Positions 22,771 to 27,256 of a stretch of DNA of 27,256 nucleotides are shown one piece after another. Each line of letters begins with the position of its first letter. The stretch's first letter is position 1. The notes below the pieces were generated by a model. It was not told the DNA's origin, did no database searches, and was given only the letters and a program-made list of their open reading frames with translations. This DNA comes from DASXKD01 sp963734725 (GTDB lineage Bacteria > Actinomycetota > Actinomycetes > Streptosporangiales > Streptosporangiaceae), in the NCBI GenBank assembly GCA_963734725.1, contig CAVTIX010000005.1, positions 1 through 27,256 on the forward strand, in the 5' to 3' direction. The translations under genes were made by a program, and so were the position numbers.

Positions 22771-24327
22771 ATGTCCGAGCCCAGCACATCGCCGCAGGTA
22801 AGCCAGACGCTCGGCGGGAGTGGGCTCGATCCCGACACCGCGACGGTCGCGGCGCTGCGCCAGGCTCTCACCGAGGGCACGATCACCTCCGGTGAACTCA
22901 CAGCTTTCTACCTGAACCGGATCGAGCGGCTCAACCCGGCCCTGGGCGCGGTCATCAGCGTCAGCCCGGACGCCGCCGCCGACGCCAGGGCCAGGGACGA
23001 GGCCCGGGTGGCGGGCGCGGCACCAGGCCCGCTGGACGGTATCCCGGTACTGATCAAGGACAACATCGCGGTCCGCGGAATGCCCGCCACGGCCGGCTCG
23101 CCCGCTCTCGCCGAGGCCGACCAGGACGAGGCGTTCCTGGTCACCAGGCTGCGCGAGGCCGGCGCGGTGATCTTGGGCAAGGCCAACCTGTCCGAGTGGG
23201 CGAACTTCCGCTCCAGCCACTCCACCAGCGGCTGGAGCACGCTCGGCGGGCAGGCCGTCAACCCGCACGGGCCGGGCCGCAACCCGTCCGGGTCCAGCTC
23301 CGGCTCGGGGGTCGCGGTCGCCGCGGGCCTGGCTCCGATCGCGGTGGGCACGGAAACCGATGGCAGCATCGTCTGTCCGGCCAGTGCCTGCGGGATCGTG
23401 GGCATCAAGCCCACGCTGGGGCTGGTCAGCCGCAGCGGCATCGTGCCCATCTCGCTCGCCCAGGACACCGCAGGCCCGATGACCCGGTCCGTGGCGGACG
23501 CCGCAGCGCTGCTGTCGGTGCTCGTCGCGGCGGATCCGGCCGATCCGGCGACCGCGTCCGCGGCCGCGGCGGCCCGCGACTACACGACGTTCCTCGACCC
23601 GTCCGCGCTGACCGGGGCGCGCCTGGGCGTGTGGCGGGGCCCGGCCAAGGATTCCGGCGCCCGCACCACCGCCGTGCTGGACCAGGCAGTGGCTGTGCTG
23701 CGCGGGGCCGGCGCCGAGCTCGTCGACCCGGTCGAGCTGCCCGGGGCGGCCGAGATCACCGAACCGGAGTTCGCGGCGCTGACGCACGAGTTCAAGCACG
23801 ACCTGAATGCCTACCTGGCAGGGCTGCGCGGAACGCACCCGGCAGACCTGGCCGGGCTCATAAAGTTCGACCTGAGATACGCAGACACGGTGCTGGCCCA
23901 TTTCGGCCAGGAGCTGTTCGAGCAGGCCGAGGCGACCACCGGCGATCCCGCGGAACCCGGTTACCAGGCAGCCCGCGCGGAAGCCGCCCAGCGCGCCAGG
24001 GAGGCCCTGGATGGGCCGCTCGCCGCGCACCGGCTCGACGCCATTGTCACGCTGACCGCGAATCCCGCCTGGCTGACCGATTACGTGCTCGGCGACCACG
24101 ATCATTTCCACACCTCGGGGCCCTCCGCGGTGGCCGGGTACCCCGCCGTGTGCGTTATGGCTGGAAATGTTTCTGGCCTTCCGGTCGGCCTTTCCTTCCT
24201 CGGCCCGGCGTGGAGCGAGCCGGCGCTGATCGCGCTCGCCCACGCCTTCGAGCAGCGAGCGCCCGCGCGGCTCATCCCTGACCTGCGCGGTCACCGTCCC
24301 CGCGGCGAGCCCGCGGGCCGGCGGTAG
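22771..24327 (+). CDS. Amidase-signature-family amidase
   Basis: This 518-residue serine amidase has the Ser-cisSer-Lys triad of the amidase signature family: Lys96 in GIPVLIKDNIA, the Ser-rich stretch NPSGSSSGSGVAVAAGLAP (about residues 171-189), and the nucleophile Ser199 in TETDGSIVCPAS. The C-terminal part contains a typical hydrophobic segment, GYPAVCVMAGNVSGLPVGLSFLGPAWSE. It is not GatA: it lacks GatB/GatC neighbours and has the broad-specificity amidase layout. Such enzymes cleave various amides; its substrate is unknown. There is no visible signal peptide. It ends nine bases before mshC, so the two may be co-transcribed. Confidence 0.92.
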   Translation: MSEPSTSPQVSQTLGGSGLDPDTATVAALRQALTEGTITSGELTAFYLNRIERLNPALGAVISVSPDAAADARARDEARVAGAAPGPLDGIPVLIKDNIAVRGMPATAGSPALAEADQDEAFLVTRLREAGAVILGKANLSEWANFRSSHSTSGWSTLGGQAVNPHGPGRNPSGSSSGSGVAVAAGLAPIAVGTETDGSIVCPASACGIVGIKPTLGLVSRSGIVPISLAQDTAGPMTRSVADAAALLSVLVAADPADPATASAAAAARDYTTFLDPSALTGARLGVWRGPAKDSGARTTAVLDQAVAVLRGAGAELVDPVELPGAAEITEPEFAALTHEFKHDLNAYLAGLRGTHPADLAGLIKFDLRYADTVLAHFGQELFEQAEATTGDPAEPGYQAARAEAAQRAREALDGPLAAHRLDAIVTLTANPAWLTDYVLGDHDHFHTSGPSAVAGYPAVCVMAGNVSGLPVGLSFLGPAWSEPALIALAHAFEQRAPARLIPDLRGHRPRGEPAGRR

Positions 24328-24336
24328 CCTGCGCAC

Positions 24337-25677
24337 ATGGAGACCTGGCGCGCGGCGCGCGTTCCGGCCCTGCCGGGACGCGGCCCGGAGCCGCACCTGG
24401 CCAACACGGCCACCGGGGAGCTGACGCGTGCCGCAGCCGGGCCGCGGGCGACCCTGTACGCGTGCGGCATCACCCCGTACGACGCGACGCACATCGGGCA
24501 CGCGGCGACCTACGTCGCCTGGGACCTGCTGGTCCGGGCCTGGCGTGACGCTGGGCACGAGGTGATCTACGTGCAGAACGTCACCGACGTGGACGACCCG
24601 CTGCTGGAGCGCGCCGACCGCGACGGCGAGGACTGGCGTGAGCTGGCATATCGCGAGATCGCGCGGTACCGCGGCGACATGGGGGCGCTGCGGGTGCTGC
24701 CGCCCGCCCGGCTGGTAGGAGCGGTGGAAGCGCTACCGCTGATCGACCGGATGAACCAGGTCCTGGCCGACCGCGGCGCGCTGTACGAAGTGGACAGCGA
24801 CGTGTATTTCTCCCGGGCCACCGACCCGGAGTTCGGGGCCGTATCGCACCTTGGCCTGGCGGACATGCTGGCGCTGTCCGCCGAGCGGGGCGGCGACCCG
24901 GGACGGCCGGGCAAGAAGGACCCGCTGGACTGCCTGGTCTGGCTCACCGCCCGGCCGGGGGAGCCGTCCTGGGACTCCGGCTTCGGGCCGGGCCGGCCGG
25001 GCTGGCACGTAGAGTGCGCGGCGATCGCGACGCACTATCTCGGGCCGGCGTTCGACGTCCAGGCAGGCGGTTCGGACCTGATCTTCCCGCATCACGAGTG
25101 CAGCGCCTCGCACGCGCGGGTGGCCTTCGCGGACCAGGCGCATGAGGCCTTCGCCCGGTGTTACGCGCATGCCGGGATGGTGCGCCTGGACGGGGAAAAG
25201 ATGTCCAAGTCGCTGGGCAACCTGGTCTTCGTGTCCCGCCTGGTGGCCGACGGGGTGGACCCGATGGCGATCCGGCTGGCCATCATGAGCCATCACTACC
25301 GGGGGGACTGGGACTGGACGGCTGCCGGGCTGGCCGCCGCGCAGGACCGGCTGGCCCGCTGGCGGGCCGCGGTGCGCCGGGCTGGCGCCGCCGCGGGCCC
25401 CGCCGCCAGCGAACCGGGTTCCGGGGCACCGGCAGCAGGCGTGCCCGCGAGCGAACCGGCTTCCGGGGTAACCGCAACAGGCGTGCCCGCTGCGGACAGC
25501 GTCCTGGCCGCGGTGCGGGAGCGCATCGCCGACGACCTCGACGCCCCCGGTGCGCTGGCCGCCGTGGACCGCTGGGCATCGGCGGTCACGGGCGCCGCGC
25601 CGCCGCCGCCGGGGACGGTCGTGTCGGCCGAACTTGTCCGCGACACCGTGGACGCCCTGCTGGGCGTCGCACTCTGA
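24337..25677 (+). CDS. mshC: Cysteine:GlcN-Ins ligase (mycothiol synthesis)
   Basis: MshC joins cysteine to GlcN-inositol using ATP, the third dedicated step of mycothiol synthesis in the cytoplasm. It is a class I tRNA-synthetase paralogue, and the diagnostic features are all here: ACGITPYDATHIGHAATYVAWD with the HIGH-like HIGH (52-55), VIYVQNVTDVDDPLLERA, GWHVECAAIA, DLIFPHHECSASHA and the KMSKS loop (288-292). Likely zinc ligands are Cys43, Cys227 and His252. The short C-terminus (no tRNA anticodon domain) separates it from CysS. An Ala/Pro/Gly-rich insertion at about residues 351-388, built of two 14-residue repeats, lies in the C-terminal part. The start ATG 24337 gives the family N-terminus METWRAARVPALPGRG. 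The product marks the host as a mycothiol-making actinobacterium. Confidence 0.97.
   Translation: METWRAARVPALPGRGPEPHLANTATGELTRAAAGPRATLYACGITPYDATHIGHAATYVAWDLLVRAWRDAGHEVIYVQNVTDVDDPLLERADRDGEDWRELAYREIARYRGDMGALRVLPPARLVGAVEALPLIDRMNQVLADRGALYEVDSDVYFSRATDPEFGAVSHLGLADMLALSAERGGDPGRPGKKDPLDCLVWLTARPGEPSWDSGFGPGRPGWHVECAAIATHYLGPAFDVQAGGSDLIFPHHECSASHARVAFADQAHEAFARCYAHAGMVRLDGEKMSKSLGNLVFVSRLVADGVDPMAIRLAIMSHHYRGDWDWTAAGLAAAQDRLARWRAAVRRAGAAAGPAASEPGSGAPAAGVPASEPASGVTATGVPAADSVLAAVRERIADDLDAPGALAAVDRWASAVTGAAPPPPGTVVSAELVRDTVDALLGVAL
25408..25490 (+). repeat. Two 42-bp tandem repeats within mshC
   Basis: The units start at 25408 and 25450, both beginning AGCGAACCGG and ending GGCGTGCCCGC. 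Each encodes about 14 residues (SEPGSGAPAAGVPA, then SEPASGVTATGVPA). The 42-bp period keeps the frame. Confidence 0.85.
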
Positions 25678-25753
25678 GGCGCACCGGAGCAGCATCGCGC
25701 CGGTGTCAGCACATGGCAGGCCGTGCGCCTTGTCAATGCGGCCTCACTAGGCG

Positions 25754-25789
25754 GTGGACAATGCGCGCCATCATGCGCACTTTGTCCAC
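25754..25789. repeat. Inverted repeat between mshC and the DUF4192 gene
   Basis: GTGGACAA (25754-25761) and TTGTCCAC (25782-25789) are exact 8-bp arms. Inside them TGCGC and GCGCA pair further. It could terminate mshC or be an operator for the next gene. Confidence 0.55.
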
Positions 25790-25840
25790 AGGGGCTGGCA
25801 AGGTCTCGCGTCCGTTCTTTCGGCGCATGAGCCTGGGTCC

Positions 25841-27256
25841 ATGGAAACCGCCCAGCCCTCGCCAGATCACAGTCCCGTCGTTCCGCCGCCCGCAGACTTA
25901 GGGCCGCCGTCTGCAGACCAGGGCCCGTCGCCCGCGGACTCAGGCCCGTCGCCCGCAGATTCAGGTCGGCCGCCCGAAGGTTTCGGGCCGCCGTCTGCAG
26001 ACCCGAGCCCGCCGCCCCCGGATCCTGGCCCGCCATCCGGGTGGGGGAACGCCAGCCCGCGGCCCCAGCCGGACTCGGACCTGTCCCGCGTCCGGGTCAG
26101 CGGACCTGCCGACATTCTCGCGGTGGTGCCGCACCTGCTCGGGTTCCATCCACAACTGAGCTTCGTGGTGATCGGGGCCGGCGGCCCGCGCCGACGGGTG
26201 GAAATCGGGTTCCGGTATGACCTGCCCGACCCGCCGGGCGCCGAAGCAGCGGCCGAGGTCGCGGATCACGCGGTGGCGGTGCTTGCGCAGCGCGGGTCCA
26301 CCACCGTGATCGGGATCGGATATGGCCCCGGCCGGCTGGTCACCCCGGTCGCGGATGCGTTCGCCGTCGCAGCACGGCGGCGCCGCCTTGAGATACGCGA
26401 GCTTCTCCGGGTCGAAGACAGCCGGTACTGGTCATACCTCTGTGCCAACCCTGCGTGCTGCCCCGCTGATGGGACGGTCTTCGACTACCCGTCCCACCCG
26501 GCGGCCGCCGCCATGACCGTGGCCGGGCTCGCCGCCTACCCAGATCGCGACGCGGTCGCCGCCACCCTGGCCCCGCTGACCGGCGCGGCAGCAAGGTCCA
26601 TGGACCAGGCCATCGAGCGAGCTTGCGTGATGGCGCAGTCGCTGATGGACCGGGCGCAGCGCAAGGGGCCCGGCAATCCGCTGCGGCTGGTGATCAGCCA
26701 AGGCAGGCGCGCGGTGCGGGAGGCGATCGGTGTGTACCGTGGCGGCGGACGGATCACCGACGCGGACACCTTCGCCTGGCTGGCCGTCAGCCTGGTGCAC
26801 CTCGCCGTGCGTGATGACGCGTGGGCGCGCATGGTCCCCGAGCACCGCCAGGCGCACCTGGCGCTGTGGGCCGACATCGTCCGCAGGGCCGACGGCCCGT
26901 GGCTGCCCGCTCCCGCCTCGCTGCTCGCCTTCACCGCGTGGCAGGCCGGCGACGGCACGCTCGCCAACATCGCTCTTGACCGGGCCCTGACCGCCGACCC
27001 CGGCTACTCCATGGCACTGTTGCTGCGCGACATACTCGCCGCCGGGGTGCCTCCGGCACAGGCGCGGCTGCCGATGACGCCAGAGGAGGTTGCGGAGAGC
27101 TACGAGCGCGCCGAGGCGCCCGCTCCGCCCGCGCCGAGGCGGACCGGGAAGCGGCGGACGGCGCCACGCAAACGGACGGCTCAGGGGGCGGCGGACGGCT
27201 CAGGGGGAGCGGCGGACGGCTCAGGGGGAGCGGCGAACGGCCTTGGGGGAGGAGCG
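25841..27256 (+). CDS. DUF4192-domain protein, 3' end outside the window
   Basis: An open frame of 472 codons runs to the window edge with no stop. After a Pro-rich N-terminus (about residues 1-75, with repeats such as GPPSAD and GPSPADS) comes the actinobacterial DUF4192 domain: LSRVRVSGPADILAVVPHLLGFHPQLSFVVIG, then SRYWSYLCANPACCPADGTVFDYPSHPAAAAMTVAG, then VREAIGVYRGGGRITDADTFAWLAVSLVHLAVRDDAWARM, and the tetratricopeptide-like TAWQAGDGTLANIALDRALTADPGYSMALLLRDIL. The tail is basic (RRTGKRRTAPRKRT) and ends in Gly/Ala repeats from a 21-bp DNA repeat (27194, 27215). DUF4192 proteins have no firm function. The ATG at 25841 lacks a good ribosome site; it is the only in-frame ATG before the domain. 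Confidence 0.85.
   Translation, partial: METAQPSPDHSPVVPPPADLGPPSADQGPSPADSGPSPADSGRPPEGFGPPSADPSPPPPDPGPPSGWGNASPRPQPDSDLSRVRVSGPADILAVVPHLLGFHPQLSFVVIGAGGPRRRVEIGFRYDLPDPPGAEAAAEVADHAVAVLAQRGSTTVIGIGYGPGRLVTPVADAFAVAARRRRLEIRELLRVEDSRYWSYLCANPACCPADGTVFDYPSHPAAAAMTVAGLAAYPDRDAVAATLAPLTGAAARSMDQAIERACVMAQSLMDRAQRKGPGNPLRLVISQGRRAVREAIGVYRGGGRITDADTFAWLAVSLVHLAVRDDAWARMVPEHRQAHLALWADIVRRADGPWLPAPASLLAFTAWQAGDGTLANIALDRALTADPGYSMALLLRDILAAGVPPAQARLPMTPEEVAESYERAEAPAPPAPRRTGKRRTAPRKRTAQGAADGSGGAADGSGGAANGLGGGA

Noticed and set aside
22711..24558. 615-residue minus-strand frame opposite the amidase
   Set aside because: Antisense shadow of a clear amidase gene, Arg/Gly-rich and domain-free.

Overview
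The window looks like chromosomal DNA of a high-GC filamentous-type actinomycete. The evidence is the strong G/C third-position bias, a mycothiol ligase (mshC), an oligoribonuclease next to tRNA-His, a DUF4192 protein, and the actinomycete trio of an RsbW-like ATPase, an XRE/DUF5753 regulator and a DUF397 protein. I cannot fix the genus from sequence alone.

Layout. (1) 1-2750: a TetR-type regulator (minus) diverges from an MMPL transporter (plus); both appear broken by single-base frameshifts. (2) 2751-4640: a gene-poor stretch with one small membrane protein (3304-3525). (3) 4649-7744: tRNA-His, orn, then a pyridoxamine-phosphate-oxidase-fold protein divergent from a MocR-type regulator, with a perfect 9-bp inverted repeat between them. 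(4) 7827-11155: an aminoglycoside-phosphotransferase-fold protein converges on a substrate-binding/VWA protein; the gap holds an array of five tandem 31-bp hairpins. (5) 11389-14830: a frameshifted SpoU-type RNA methyltransferase, a four-helix membrane protein, and the ATPase/XRE/DUF397 module, whose XRE gene carries a one-base insertion. (6) 15130-16074: two iron-box-like sites in front of a ZIP metal transporter. (7) 16272-22160: an insertion-sequence cluster. A complete ISKra4-type element (9-bp target duplication, probable programmed -1 frameshift) sits just upstream of a tnpB gene whose element ends 12 bp before a CPBP protease gene. A complete IS1182-type element has landed in the terminator hairpin after that gene. 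(8) 22208-27256: YbaK-type deacylase, amidase, mshC and a DUF4192 gene running off the end.

How parts work together. The MocR/oxidase pair is probably a self-contained vitamin B6-linked unit. The ZIP transporter is probably repressed by a DtxR/IdeR-type metal sensor. The ATPase/XRE/DUF397 trio matches the actinomycete developmental-regulator arrangement (WhiJ/BldB-like). The four non-IS frameshifts all lie in the first 14.2 kb and are single-base events, so either uncorrected sequencing errors or recent decay must be considered before calling those genes dead.

The least explained features are the five-hairpin array at 8996-9197, which shows compensatory changes in its second unit, and the nested IS landscape that replaced the upstream and downstream signals of the CPBP gene.
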